Of a DNA stretch of 64,000 nucleotides, positions 1-9,500 are shown one piece after another. Each line of letters starts with the position of its first letter. Position 1 is the first letter of the stretch. The position numbers were made by a program, and so were the translations under genes. The notes under the pieces are model-generated. The model made no database searches, was not told the origin of the DNA, and saw only the letters and a list, made by a program, of their open reading frames with translations. This DNA is from an uncultured Bacteroidales bacterium (GTDB lineage Bacteria > Bacteroidota > Bacteroidia > Bacteroidales > UBA3663). Location of the stretch: assembly GCA_905235375.1 (NCBI GenBank), contig CAJOLH010000001.1, forward strand, positions 108,898 through 172,897, in the 5' to 3' direction.

Positions 1-279
1 TATGTCGCGCGTCAGAGTGCTATCTTCCGCATCAGCAAGCATTATGTCGCGCGTCAGAGTGCTATCTTCCGCATCAGCAAGCATTATGTCGCGCATCAGA
101 GTGCTATCTTCCGCATCAGCAAGCATTCTGTAGCGCGTCAGAGTGTTTCCTTCCGCATCAGCAAGCATTCTGTAGCGCGTCAGAGTGCTATCTCCCACAT
201 CAGCAAGCACTCTGTCGCGCGTCAAAGTGCTTTCCAAAAAAGAGGAAGCATTCTGATGCGCGTCAAAGTGCTTCCTCCG
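1..279. repeat. 42-bp palindromic tandem array, family B (copy B1)
   Basis: Seven units start at 1, 43, 85, 127, 169, 211 and 252, so the spacing is 42 bp except for the last step of 41. Each unit holds an imperfect 26-bp dyad with outer arms AGCAyTCTG / CAGArTGCT around GCGC. The two halves of a unit resemble each other, so the ancestral element may be 21 bp. There are no unique spacers, so this is not CRISPR. The array runs off the left edge and lies downstream of the tcdA stop. The same family appears at 63672-64000. Confidence 0.9.
242..277 (-). terminator. Intrinsic terminator of tcdA built from a family-B repeat unit
   Basis: GAGGAAGCA (242-250) pairs with TGCTTCCTC (269-277). On the minus strand the hairpin is followed by six T. 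It lies about 57 bp past the tcdA stop. The stem is an extended version of the array palindrome, so the gene-proximal repeat unit doubles as a rho-independent terminator. Confidence 0.75.
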
Positions 280-333
280 TTAAGAGATTAGTTTTTCTTT
301 TCTTGGACCAATCAATCCAAGGCAGAAAATTGG

Positions 334-1191
334 TTATTTATTTGAGCAAATCGACTGAATAACCATGCCTGCGAGAGACATACCGAAGATACCGGTAATG
401 TGGTTTAAAGATCCATTGATTTGTGCTTTGCTCGTACACCATTCGTGCTCTACAAGACGCTGGTCGCCAGGAGCATCATAAACCGCACTGTCTGTGCCTC
501 TTAATCCGCTAATAAGACGAGCTTTGGGGCACATACATTGTGAAGTGCCGCAAGATGCATTTTCTCCCTGATTTTTGAGCGGAGTCTCTTCGCTATAGAC
601 GCAAAGGAATTTTCTTTTGGGGAAAGTCTTTTGCTTCTTGAACTTATTACGCAAAGCACGGGCTAACGCGTCGCCCTGAATCTTCCAGAACTCCACCGTT
701 CGAACCTTAAAAGGATCGATGCGCAAGGCAGCGCCCATCGACGAAAAGAAAGTGATGTGCTTAGGCAGACTGGTTGCATGAAGGATGAGATGAGCTTTTT
801 CGGTGAGCGAGTCGATGGCATCAATGATGAAGTCATAGGATTCGAGATGAAACGAATCGGCTGTCGTAGCATCATAAATCATTTGCAGGGCATTGACCTC
901 GGCATCAGGATTAATTTCAAGGAGGCGGTTGCGAAGTGCTTCAACCTTCACCTGCCCTATCGTCTTAGATGTAGCCATCGACTGACGATTGCAGTTTGTG
1001 ATGCAGACTCGATCGGAATCGACAATGGTAAGATGGCGTATGCCACTACGTACCAAACTCTCGGCACACCACGAACCGACACCGCCCACACCAAAAATAA
1101 TGACACGAGCCTCGGCAATGCGCTGCATTGCCGAGGTTCCTAAAAGTAACTCCGAACGTCGGAGCATTCCTCGTTCAAACGAAGACTTCAT
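334..1191 (-). CDS. tcdA: tRNA threonylcarbamoyladenosine dehydratase TcdA
   Basis: ThiF/E1-like ATP-dependent enzyme that cyclises t6A37 of tRNA to ct6A in the cytoplasm. The 285-residue protein has the glycine-rich nucleotide motif GVGGVGSW at residues 34-41, followed by DSD, a CNRQ segment and DAIDSL, as in the YgdL/TcdA family. A C-terminal hydrophobic helix (ITGIFGMSLAG) is typical of the family. The start is ATG at 1191; a TTG one codon upstream is less likely because the stop of the upstream gene (TGA) overlaps this ATG as TGATG, which suggests translational coupling. A hairpin terminator made from repeat DNA follows the gene. Assignment is secure at family level. Confidence 0.93.
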   Translation of the reverse strand: MKSSFERGMLRRSELLLGTSAMQRIAEARVIIFGVGGVGSWCAESLVRSGIRHLTIVDSDRVCITNCNRQSMATSKTIGQVKVEALRNRLLEINPDAEVNALQMIYDATTADSFHLESYDFIIDAIDSLTEKAHLILHATSLPKHITFFSSMGAALRIDPFKVRTVEFWKIQGDALARALRNKFKKQKTFPKRKFLCVYSEETPLKNQGENASCGTSQCMCPKARLISGLRGTDSAVYDAPGDQRLVEHEWCTSKAQINGSLNHITGIFGMSLAGMVIQSICSNK

Positions 1192-3149
1192 CAATTTACG
1201 TTAGCAGGAGCAGAAGAACCTGTGCAGAAACCCTTGCAAACCTCAAGTAGGTTGATGTCAAGCGCATTGCAGATGAGGTATGCACCAATGAGGATGAGCA
1301 GCAAACTGATGAAGAAGTTGCGAACTTTGTGCGTCTCCTCTGGATATGGATCCTTCACGTCAAACTTGACTGGGAAGTTGACAGCCTGTGTCAGTACATT
1401 GCCGAATGGGATGTTGATCTTGGCTGCTGCATTGACAGCCCAACCCTGGGCATTAAGTATTGGAGCAAGGTTGCGCTTGCGAAGCTTGAGCCAAGCGATG
1501 AACATCGACGGACCGGAAATGATGAGGAAGATAGCCAAAATGACGAGAATCAGTTGCCACAGACTCAACTTGATAAGACCGCTGAAGATGGCAACCAGAC
1601 ACGAGCCTAACATACCGAGTCCCATGCCGATAGCTGCAAATACACCAGAGAACTTGGCAATATCGAAGGTTCCTGCCGACTTGCCAGCCTCCTTAGCGGC
1701 AGCAGCATTGGTAAGATCGGCACTCTTCACTTCGGCTGTCTTGGCATCAAACTTTGCCGTAGCGTCAGCCATCACTGCATTCTCCTTCTCGGCAGCAAAC
1801 TTGTTGATCTGCTCGCTCACGAAGTTAGAGAACTTGCGATATGGACTCAAGGCAGCCTGCTTGATGGAGATAGGATTGTCGATGATGTTGACAATCTTGG
1901 CATCATAATCCACGCCATAGACGTCGTAGAAGATACAGTTCTTGCCCACGAAAAGATCTCCAACCTCACCCACGGTGACAGCAGCAATAATCTTCATGGA
2001 TTTGCCAGTCGATTTGCTGACACAGTCGCAGGTAAGCAGATACATTCCGCTCTTGGCAGCCTGAGCAGCCATAGCTGCTGCATCGGTGACGCGTACGCAA
2101 AGGTCGCAGGTGCGCTGATCGACCACAAGTGTACCCACCTGGAAAATCGCCCACTTCTGCGTGTTGTAGAGATCCTGCAGGGTCACATAGTTGCGGAGCA
2201 GTGTGAAGAAGTCGCGAGTCAGATGGAGCAACTTGTCAACCGACTGCTTGGCAGCCTGTTCCTCATCGACAGTGATGTCAGCCTCCGTAATAGAGATGCT
2301 CTTCTGGTATGCATCGAAAGCACTCAGCTTGGCTCCAATCTCGTTCCAATCGGCTTCGGTAAGCACCTTAGCCTTCGGGTCGAGCGCAGCCTTGACAGTA
2401 GAAAACTGTGCAGCCCAAGCAGGGTTGATGGGTTCGCTGAGGTCGATGGCCTCCACACCTTCCTTGATGCGAGCAATGGGATAGGCAGCAATCTCAGCAA
2501 GCTTGTCGGTCAGGTTGGCAGGAGAAATGCCTTCGATGCTGGCTACCTGTACGTCGAGGGCAGGGGTGCTCTCCTTCGAATACTTGGTGAGCTTGCCACG
2601 GAGGAAGAAATCCTTTACCTTGGCATCGAGCGCCTTGTAGGCAGCATCAATGTCAGCTGTCTTGTCACCGTAGGGAGCAGCAACTTCTGCTTCTTTCTTG
2701 GCAGCTTCAAGAGCAGCCTCAAACTTTGCCTTGCGATAGGCATCGAGACAACCCTTGCTGTCGGCCAAAGAGATTTCGGTGGGCTCTTTTCCAAGTTGGT
2801 TCAGGATATCGGCAGCGACATCATAGATCTTCTTGCCATCCTCATCCTCCTGGTTGATGGCACTGAGGGGCAGCGAGTCCCTGCCTTCAACCACGGGCTG
2901 AAGATCCTTCAGCACCTTGCAGAGCCACTTCGACACGCCTACAACCTCATCGATACGGATTTGGCCGTCGCCGTTCGCATCCATATACTTGAGCGATTGC
3001 TCATCAATCTCCAGACCGGATACTGGACAAGACAGCACGGTCCACATCTTCTTGTCGAGTTCGCCGAGGTGCTTGATGTCTTCGGCAGAACTGATGTACA
3101 CGCGGGTGACACCACCGATGCGTGCAAATTTCCATTTGTAATCAGACAT
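1191..3149 (-). CDS. Membrane protein with N-terminal EF-hand-like loop, function unknown
   Basis: A 652-residue protein that I do not recognise by name. Residues 57-68 form a canonical calcium-binding EF-hand loop (DANGDGQIRIDE). A long Ala/Lys/Glu-rich, probably helical region follows. A central part has several cysteines (TCDLC, LTCDC). The C-terminal third has about three hydrophobic segments, including a long one around SLWQLILVILAIFLI, and a last helix before a short Cys-containing tail. No signal peptide is evident, so the large N-terminal part is probably cytosolic (inference). The stop codon overlaps the tcdA start by one base, so the two genes are probably translated together. It follows hisC after a 39-bp A/T-rich gap. 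Calcium binding is a prediction from one loop only. Confidence 0.8.
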   Translation of the reverse strand: MSDYKWKFARIGGVTRVYISSAEDIKHLGELDKKMWTVLSCPVSGLEIDEQSLKYMDANGDGQIRIDEVVGVSKWLCKVLKDLQPVVEGRDSLPLSAINQEDEDGKKIYDVAADILNQLGKEPTEISLADSKGCLDAYRKAKFEAALEAAKKEAEVAAPYGDKTADIDAAYKALDAKVKDFFLRGKLTKYSKESTPALDVQVASIEGISPANLTDKLAEIAAYPIARIKEGVEAIDLSEPINPAWAAQFSTVKAALDPKAKVLTEADWNEIGAKLSAFDAYQKSISITEADITVDEEQAAKQSVDKLLHLTRDFFTLLRNYVTLQDLYNTQKWAIFQVGTLVVDQRTCDLCVRVTDAAAMAAQAAKSGMYLLTCDCVSKSTGKSMKIIAAVTVGEVGDLFVGKNCIFYDVYGVDYDAKIVNIIDNPISIKQAALSPYRKFSNFVSEQINKFAAEKENAVMADATAKFDAKTAEVKSADLTNAAAAKEAGKSAGTFDIAKFSGVFAAIGMGLGMLGSCLVAIFSGLIKLSLWQLILVILAIFLIISGPSMFIAWLKLRKRNLAPILNAQGWAVNAAAKINIPFGNVLTQAVNFPVKFDVKDPYPEETHKVRNFFISLLLILIGAYLICNALDINLLEVCKGFCTGSSAPANVN

Positions 3150-3188
3150 GTTTTTTTGAATTAATAATTAATAATTAAAAATTAACAA

Positions 3189-4256
3189 TTAATCATTTAA
3201 ATAGATTGTTTTTAAGGTTTCATATAAAGTAGCATTCTCTTCGGGTGTGCCCACGGTGATACGAAGGCAACCTTGGCAGAGATGCACACGCGTACGATTA
3301 CGAACTATAATTCCCTTGTTTTGCAGATATTGATATACATAATCAGCCGATTGGCCTGCATCCTTTCCTTCGAGCTTCGTGCGCACCAATAGAAAATTGG
3401 CATCGCTCGCATAGATATGCTCGACAATCGGAAGCGAACCAAGCAAGATTCGCAAGTTTTCACGTTCACCAAGTATTTCCTCGACGTGACGGTCGTGTAC
3501 CTGCGGTTGGCTCATGGCACGAATGGCAGCCCGTTGCGTCAGTACATTGACATTATAAGGATATTTCACACGATTGAAATACATGATAATCTCAGGACTT
3601 GCATAAGCAATACCGCAACGGATAGCCGCATGTCCCCATGCTTTGCTGAACGTCTGCAGAACGATGAGGTTATCATATTTGTCTAAAAGAGACAACATCG
3701 TGCCTTTGCGGGAAAAATCGATATATGCTTCATCGACTACAACCACAAGGTCTGAATAACGACGCACGATATCCTCAAGTTCATCCAGCAAGAAGGCGTT
3801 ACCAGAAGGATTATTGGGCGAACAGATCCAAAGAACCTTCGTCTTGTCATCGACCTGTGAGGCAATGGCAGCAAGGTCGAGCTGGAAGTCGTCAGTCAGA
3901 CTTGCCGAGCGATATTCCACATCGTTCACATCAGCACAAACCTTATACATTCCATAGGAGGGTGCAATGGCGACCACATTGTCGATGCGGGGCTCGCAAA
4001 AGATGCGATACACCAAATCGATGGCCTCATCACTGCCATTGCCGAGGAAGATTTGCTCCTCGCGCACCTTCTTAAGCGGAGCCAAGAGAGCCTTAACCTC
4101 GTGCTGTAAAGGATCGGGATAACGATTGACCCCATTCTCGTAAGGCGACTCGTTGGCATCGATGAATACACTGGCCTCACCCTTGAACTCATCACGAGCA
4201 CAAGAGTAAGGTGCTAAAGCCAGGATGTTCTTACGAATAGCTTTATTTAGATCCAT
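3189..4256 (-). CDS. hisC: Histidinol-phosphate aminotransferase
   Basis: PLP-dependent class II aminotransferase converting imidazole acetol phosphate and glutamate to histidinol phosphate in histidine biosynthesis. The 355-residue length is normal. The PLP-lysine context TFSKAWG is present, as are NNPSGN and the aspartate segment VVVDEAY that contacts the cofactor. The N-terminal NESPYENG loop and GNGSDE phosphate-binding motif are also visible. It starts one base after the hisD stop (TAA-G-ATG), so it is translated as part of the hisGDC operon. No hisB follows; the next gene is unrelated. Confidence 0.97.
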   Translation of the reverse strand: MDLNKAIRKNILALAPYSCARDEFKGEASVFIDANESPYENGVNRYPDPLQHEVKALLAPLKKVREEQIFLGNGSDEAIDLVYRIFCEPRIDNVVAIAPSYGMYKVCADVNDVEYRSASLTDDFQLDLAAIASQVDDKTKVLWICSPNNPSGNAFLLDELEDIVRRYSDLVVVVDEAYIDFSRKGTMLSLLDKYDNLIVLQTFSKAWGHAAIRCGIAYASPEIIMYFNRVKYPYNVNVLTQRAAIRAMSQPQVHDRHVEEILGERENLRILLGSLPIVEHIYASDANFLLVRTKLEGKDAGQSADYVYQYLQNKGIIVRNRTRVHLCQGCLRITVGTPEENATLYETLKTIYLND

Positions 4257-4257
4257 C

Positions 4258-5541
4258 TTATTTGAAATCCTTTAATCGAAGAGTTACCGCATTCTTGTGT
4301 GCATCGAGCTGTTCGTTGGCAGCCATCACTTCGATGATTGGCCCAAGCCCACACAGACCTTCACGAGTCAAATGCTGGAAAGTGACCTTACGCATATAGG
4401 AATCGAGGTTGACACCATTATATGCCTTCGCATAGCCATTGGTAGGCAAAGTATGATTGGTGCCACTTGCATAATCGCCCGCACTTTCAGGACTGTATGG
4501 CCCCAAGAAGACCGAACCTGCATTGCGAACCTGATTGGCAAGTTCCTCATAATTATCGGTGTTGATGATGAGATGTTCAGGCGCATATTCATTGACGAGC
4601 TCCATGATTTCCTGCTGATCGTGCAGCAGGATGACCTTGCTATGCTCCAACGAATGACGCGTCAACGCCTGGCGGCTGAGTTTCTCAAGCTGGCTGTTCA
4701 TCACCTCCTCGAAACGACGAACTACCTCTTCACTATCGGTGAACAATACCGATTGGGAATCGGCACCATGCTCAGCCTGACTCAGGAAGTCGGAAGCCAC
4801 ATATTCGAGGTTGGCCGACGCATCGGCAATGACAGCGACTTCCGAGGGTCCTGCCGGCATATCGATAGCGACATCACGCAACGAAACCAGTTGTTTGGCC
4901 ATCTGAACAAACTGATTGCCGGGGCCAAAGATCTTATAGACCTTGGGCACGCTTTCTGTGCCATACGCCATAGCGCCGATAGCCTGTACGCCACCGCATT
5001 TATAGACTTCGGTGACACCTGCCACCTGTGCAGCAAAAAGGATAGCAGGATTGACCTTCCCTTCAGGATTCGGAGGGGTGCAAAGCACAATCTTGCTGCA
5101 TCCTGCAATCCGAGCAGGAATACCAAGCATCAACACGGTACTGAAGAGTGGAGCAGTACCACCCGGCACATACAGACCGACACGATCAATCGGGATGGAC
5201 TTCTGCCAGCACGACACACCAGGCTGTGTCTCGACCACGTAGGAGATGGAACGCTGCGACTCATGAAAACGCGATATATTACGCGCTGCCTGACGTATAG
5301 CAAAGGCCAAGTCATCGCTGATATTCCGAGATGCTTCCCTGAATTCATCATCCGACACACGAAGGTCGGACAATTCACAATGATCGAATCGGGCTTCAAG
5401 CTGACGAATCATTGCGTCGCCCTCCCGACGAATGTCGTCAAGGAGATTGGACACCGTCTCACGAAGTTGACTGTTGTCGAAGGTGGGACGCTTGATGATT
5501 TCCGCCCATTCGGAACGCTGGGGATATTGATAGATTGTCAT
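4258..5541 (-). CDS. hisD: Histidinol dehydrogenase
   Basis: Zinc- and NAD-dependent enzyme performing the last two oxidations from histidinol to histidine. The 427-residue protein shows GLYVPGGTAPLFSTVLM, the GPGNQFV nucleotide segment, DMPAGPSEVAVIAD and QAEHGADSQ, the zinc-binding region. A late SAGDYASGTNHTLPT block is a family signature. It is the middle gene of hisG-hisD-hisC, 30 bp after hisG and one base before hisC. Confidence 0.97.
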   Translation of the reverse strand: MTIYQYPQRSEWAEIIKRPTFDNSQLRETVSNLLDDIRREGDAMIRQLEARFDHCELSDLRVSDDEFREASRNISDDLAFAIRQAARNISRFHESQRSISYVVETQPGVSCWQKSIPIDRVGLYVPGGTAPLFSTVLMLGIPARIAGCSKIVLCTPPNPEGKVNPAILFAAQVAGVTEVYKCGGVQAIGAMAYGTESVPKVYKIFGPGNQFVQMAKQLVSLRDVAIDMPAGPSEVAVIADASANLEYVASDFLSQAEHGADSQSVLFTDSEEVVRRFEEVMNSQLEKLSRQALTRHSLEHSKVILLHDQQEIMELVNEYAPEHLIINTDNYEELANQVRNAGSVFLGPYSPESAGDYASGTNHTLPTNGYAKAYNGVNLDSYMRKVTFQHLTREGLCGLGPIIEVMAANEQLDAHKNAVTLRLKDFK

Positions 5542-5571
5542 CGTCTTGTGAAAATCTGAAAAGAGAAGAAG

Positions 5572-6423
5572 TTACATTACAATCTTCTCGATATTCATCG
5601 CCAGAATCCCTTCAGCACCAGCTGCCTTCAAGCGCGTGATAAGTTCCCAAAAGAGCTTTTCACTGATAACAGTATGCACAGCATGCCACCCGTCGGTGGA
5701 GAGCTTAATGACAGTTGGAGCTTTGGTGGAAGGAAGCATATTGAGCACTTCATCAAGCGAACTGTCGGGCACATTCATCATGACATACTTCTTGTCTTCA
5801 GCCGAGCGAACGGCATCGAAACGGAAAACCAGTTCGCGCAGAATTTCTTCCTTATCGGCAGTCAGCTGATTGTTCGCAATCAGCACAGCTTCGCTCTTGA
5901 CAACGACCTCGACCTCTTTCAGTCGGTTGCTGACAAGTGTCGAACCGGAACTTACGATGTCGAAAATCGCATCGCCCAGACCGATGTTCGGACTGATTTC
6001 CACCGAACCGGTAATGACATGAATATCGGCGGAAAGATGATGTTCGTCGAGCCATTGACGCAAGATGACGGGATAGGAAGTGGCAATTGTCTTGCCATTG
6101 AACCATTCAATGCCCGGATAGTCGATCAATTTAGGAATAGCAAGCGACAGACGACACTGCGAGAAGCCAAGATACTTGACGATTCGGGCGTCCTTATTGC
6201 GCTCCCTAAATTCATTCAGTCCGACAATACCCACATCTGCAACACCTTTCGCAACACACTCTGGTATATCATCATCGCGCAAATAAAGAACCTCGACGGG
6301 GAAATTGCTGGATGGAATCAGCAATGTTCGCTTGGCATTGCTCAATTTGATGCCAGATTCTTTAAGTAGTTCCATGCAGTCGTCGAAGAGACGACCTTTT
6401 GATTGAATAGCTATACGTAACAT
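5572..6423 (-). CDS. hisG: ATP phosphoribosyltransferase, long form
   Basis: First committed enzyme of histidine synthesis, joining PRPP and ATP. I start at the Met of MLRIAIQSKGRLF (6423), 13 codons inside the longest open frame, because family members begin there. The resulting 283 residues match the long, hexameric HisG class with a C-terminal feedback (ACT-like) domain and no need for HisZ. Motifs include DVGIVGLNEF and the PRPP-loop region GDAIFDIVSSGSTL. A good promoter lies upstream at 6482-6511. I saw no histidine-rich leader peptide or attenuator. Confidence 0.96.
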   Translation of the reverse strand: MLRIAIQSKGRLFDDCMELLKESGIKLSNAKRTLLIPSSNFPVEVLYLRDDDIPECVAKGVADVGIVGLNEFRERNKDARIVKYLGFSQCRLSLAIPKLIDYPGIEWFNGKTIATSYPVILRQWLDEHHLSADIHVITGSVEISPNIGLGDAIFDIVSSGSTLVSNRLKEVEVVVKSEAVLIANNQLTADKEEILRELVFRFDAVRSAEDKKYVMMNVPDSSLDEVLNMLPSTKAPTVIKLSTDGWHAVHTVISEKLFWELITRLKAAGAEGILAMNIEKIVM

Positions 6424-6481
6424 AAAAGAATAAATAAATGCACAGGTTGTACCGTTGTGCAAACGTTTTCAATAAACGGGG

Positions 6482-6511
6482 CAAATATAGCGATAAAATA
6501 GCATATAACAA
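6482..6511 (-). promoter_or_regulatory. Bacteroidetes-type promoter of hisGDC
   Basis: Reading the minus strand, TTG (6511-6509), a 19-bp spacer, then TATATTTG (6489-6482) match the Bacteroidetes sigma factor consensus TTG-N19-TAnnTTTG. The predicted transcript starts about 50 bp before the hisG ATG. It lies just past the terminator of the upstream GH106 gene, so hisGDC is probably an independent unit. Confidence 0.7.
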
Positions 6512-6517
6512 AATAAA

Positions 6518-6544
6518 ACGAGGATTATTTTGCAAAATCCTCGT
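6518..6544 (-). terminator. Intrinsic terminator of the GH106 gene
   Basis: Perfect 9-bp arms ACGAGGATT / AATCCTCGT with a 9-base loop, followed on the minus strand by a T-rich stretch. It lies 26 bp beyond the GH106 stop and overlaps the upstream edge of the hisG promoter. Confidence 0.75.
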
Positions 6545-6570
6545 AATTTTGGCGATAAAGTGCAAAATTG

Positions 6571-9500
6571 TTACTTGCAAACGATTTCGACAGGTCCAAA
6601 GAGACCCGCAGGAAGCAGTTCGGGAGACTTCTTGCGATAGCGTGCATTGGTCCAGATATTCGGGAATGGATCGTTGCCTTCGTCATGCCCCTGGATAGCG
6701 TTGCTCCAAGTGTTTACGACCTCCAGAAGAAGCTGATTGCTGCCACGCTGGACAGCCTCGGAGATATTCACTTCGTAGGGGGCTGTCCAAGCTACACCAC
6801 AGTCGATACCGTTCAACTTCACAGTGGCAAGATTCCTGATATCGCCTAAAACAAGATATAGATTCTTTGCATTGGCATAGATGGAATCAGCATCCACATG
6901 ATTCACCTTCAGAAGGGAATCAAGGTCAAACGAAGTAGTATAGGTTACGTGGCCCGAATAATACCGAACGCGCGGATCCTCGTTTTTGCTCCAATCGGGA
7001 AGCGTGTCGGAGGCAAATTCGATATGGGTGTCGAGGAAATGGAGTGACCATTTCGTATCAATGCTTGCCAACCTGACGGGAGCCTTTTCATGCACAAATA
7101 CAGGGCTTAGCAGTTCAGCAGGCGTGGGTGTTGATGGGAAAACCACAAACGTTGAAGCGTAGGGCTGAAGAACAATCTCCTCTCCCATCAGGCGGATGGT
7201 GCCATCAAGCGCGTTCCACAATTCGGGAGTTCTTCCTTTAGCATCGCGAAACTCGGGACGAACAACCACAAGCTCCGAAGTTTGGTTCGAGAGGAAATAG
7301 ATTTCGGCAAATGCACTGGTACGATGGCAATAGGCGATACCATCGGGAAGATAGTTAACATCGCGTTTCAGACCTAAAGCCTCGAACGTAGCTTCGTTCC
7401 ATGGCAAATCATTGGAAGAAATGATTTTGACGCCCATTCCTCGAAGCTCGTCAACCTTTGCCTTAGCCGCATCGCTGAGCGGGAGACCATCGGGATCCAT
7501 CAGATGAGTAGCAGGCAGGACAAGCAAACTATATCGTGGGGAAGCATCCTCCTCACTATCGACATGGAATAATCCATCTTTTGACTGGCAGCGGACGAGC
7601 GCATCCTCGTTGAAACTGTCATACTGATAGCCATGCAACGGATTGATCCAATCTTCGGGCTTTAGTGTGTTCCTTTGATATTTCACGCCCACGGGACGCT
7701 CCACGACAGGAACACCTACGTTAGCAAGACGTTCCTTTTCGGAAGCTACACGCTCAGCTCCAAATATACTGGGGAGCATCGGGACAAGACGATCGGGTTG
7801 GAAGGCACGTCGCGGCATCTCCTGCCCGGTATATACGGCGATATCGACCACGGGGCGCCCCATTTGCAACAGATATTGGCAGCGCGTAAGATATTTTGTC
7901 AATTCGCTGGCTTCATCGAACCATGTGTTGCCTTTTTGGAAAAAGAATCCAATGCCATCGAGCGTCATGCCAGGACGAAGGCGCGGATTGGGATTGAGGC
8001 AATAGACATGATAGAACAAGCGATTTATGCCCAGACAAAGATTGCGGTCGATGAGTGGCTTGACCATGGCAGGATCCTCATCGAAGACTCCACGCAGCTG
8101 TGTGCAGCCTTCGGCCTGAATGATGCGCTTGCCATAGACATGAGCGCCACTGATGGCGTCGAGCATATCGTTCATCTTGTCGTGAGTAGGACTGTTCAGC
8201 CAGAACTCGCCCATGGGAAGGTCGGCATAGCGGAAATGAGCCATACCATCGCTCACCATCGTAGGACAGACATTCTCGGCTGAGAGCTGGCAGCCCATCT
8301 CATGCGCATTACGACGCAACTCATCGAAAAAGACATCCTCAATCAGTTCGTTGATGGTCAATCGAACATCGCGCAGTACGCGCTCGGAAGTCGCTTCGTT
8401 GTCCAACGGAATACCGACCAACAAGGGAAGGTAATCAAGGATGCTGTATCCGCGTCGAGCCTTGAACTCCTCGGCAAAATTGGGACTCCAATTCTGACTT
8501 CCACATTCCCACGAATCGACATGCATATATTTGAGCACACGACGAGCAAGACTGAGATGCTCAAGGCTGTCACGTCCCGGAACGGGTGCAAAAAAATGGC
8601 TATTGAACCAATTGTTCAGTTGCTTACGAACAGCTGTGCGGTTGAATTTGTCACATTCCAGACCGCGACCGTCACCTCCCGTAGCATTCACCTGTCCTGT
8701 GCTTACCGAAGCAATTCGGAAACAAAACCTTGTCTTTTCACTCGCAGGAACACTGTAGCGCGAAGCATACTCACGGATTTGCCATGAAGGAATGTAGTCC
8801 TCATCGGCCACAGCATTTTGGTCCGTGCTCGAAATGCGCCATACGAGACCCGCCTTTCCCTCCCACTGGTTAATACGCGGTGCAGCGTGGAAACGAATCT
8901 CATTGACCTTCAGCGAAGGCGACCATTTGGCCTGATCGAGATCTTCGCTTCCTACGGGAGACCCTTCTGGTGTCCAGGTGAAACGCCAGATACTGGCTTG
9001 TGTAGTAGGGATAGAATAGGTGGTATTGTAGTCGTAGTTCTGCCAGCCTGTGCGTACTGGAACAAGTTGCTTGATATGCTGGAAATTCAAGCCGTCGGCA
9101 CTGGCATAGACGTCCATCCGATGAGCCTGGAACTGTGTAGCTGGAAGTAACAATTCAAGCGCACTGACAGTTATCATCTTGGGGAACTTGTACTCGATGA
9201 CAAAAGGTTTCCTGGCTGAAAATCCGCCTTTCAAGGTGTCTATCTTCAAGTCTTCGCCTTCGCCGCTTACAACAGCATTCGAGATGGATTCAGGGTCAGG
9301 TTTCGTGCTGGGAACACTTCCGAGTAATTGCTCACCCTTTAAATATTTAAAAGGTATAGAGAAATATCCGATAGTCGTTCCGATGGTGTCGTCAACGGCA
9401 GTCATAACGACTTTCTGCATCGACTCTTCAGGAGTGATCCATGGACCACCTGCCAGTGCAAAGCCATCGCAAATATGCATTCCCAATTTAAGGCCAAGGC

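Noticed and set aside
1..279. CRISPR array at the left edge
   Set aside because: The 42-bp units are contiguous without unique spacers, and the nearest cas-like gene is an isolated Cas6-like protein 14 kb away.
1192..1194. TTG as the tcdA start
   Set aside because: The next codon is ATG, and it overlaps the upstream stop as TGATG, a typical coupled start.
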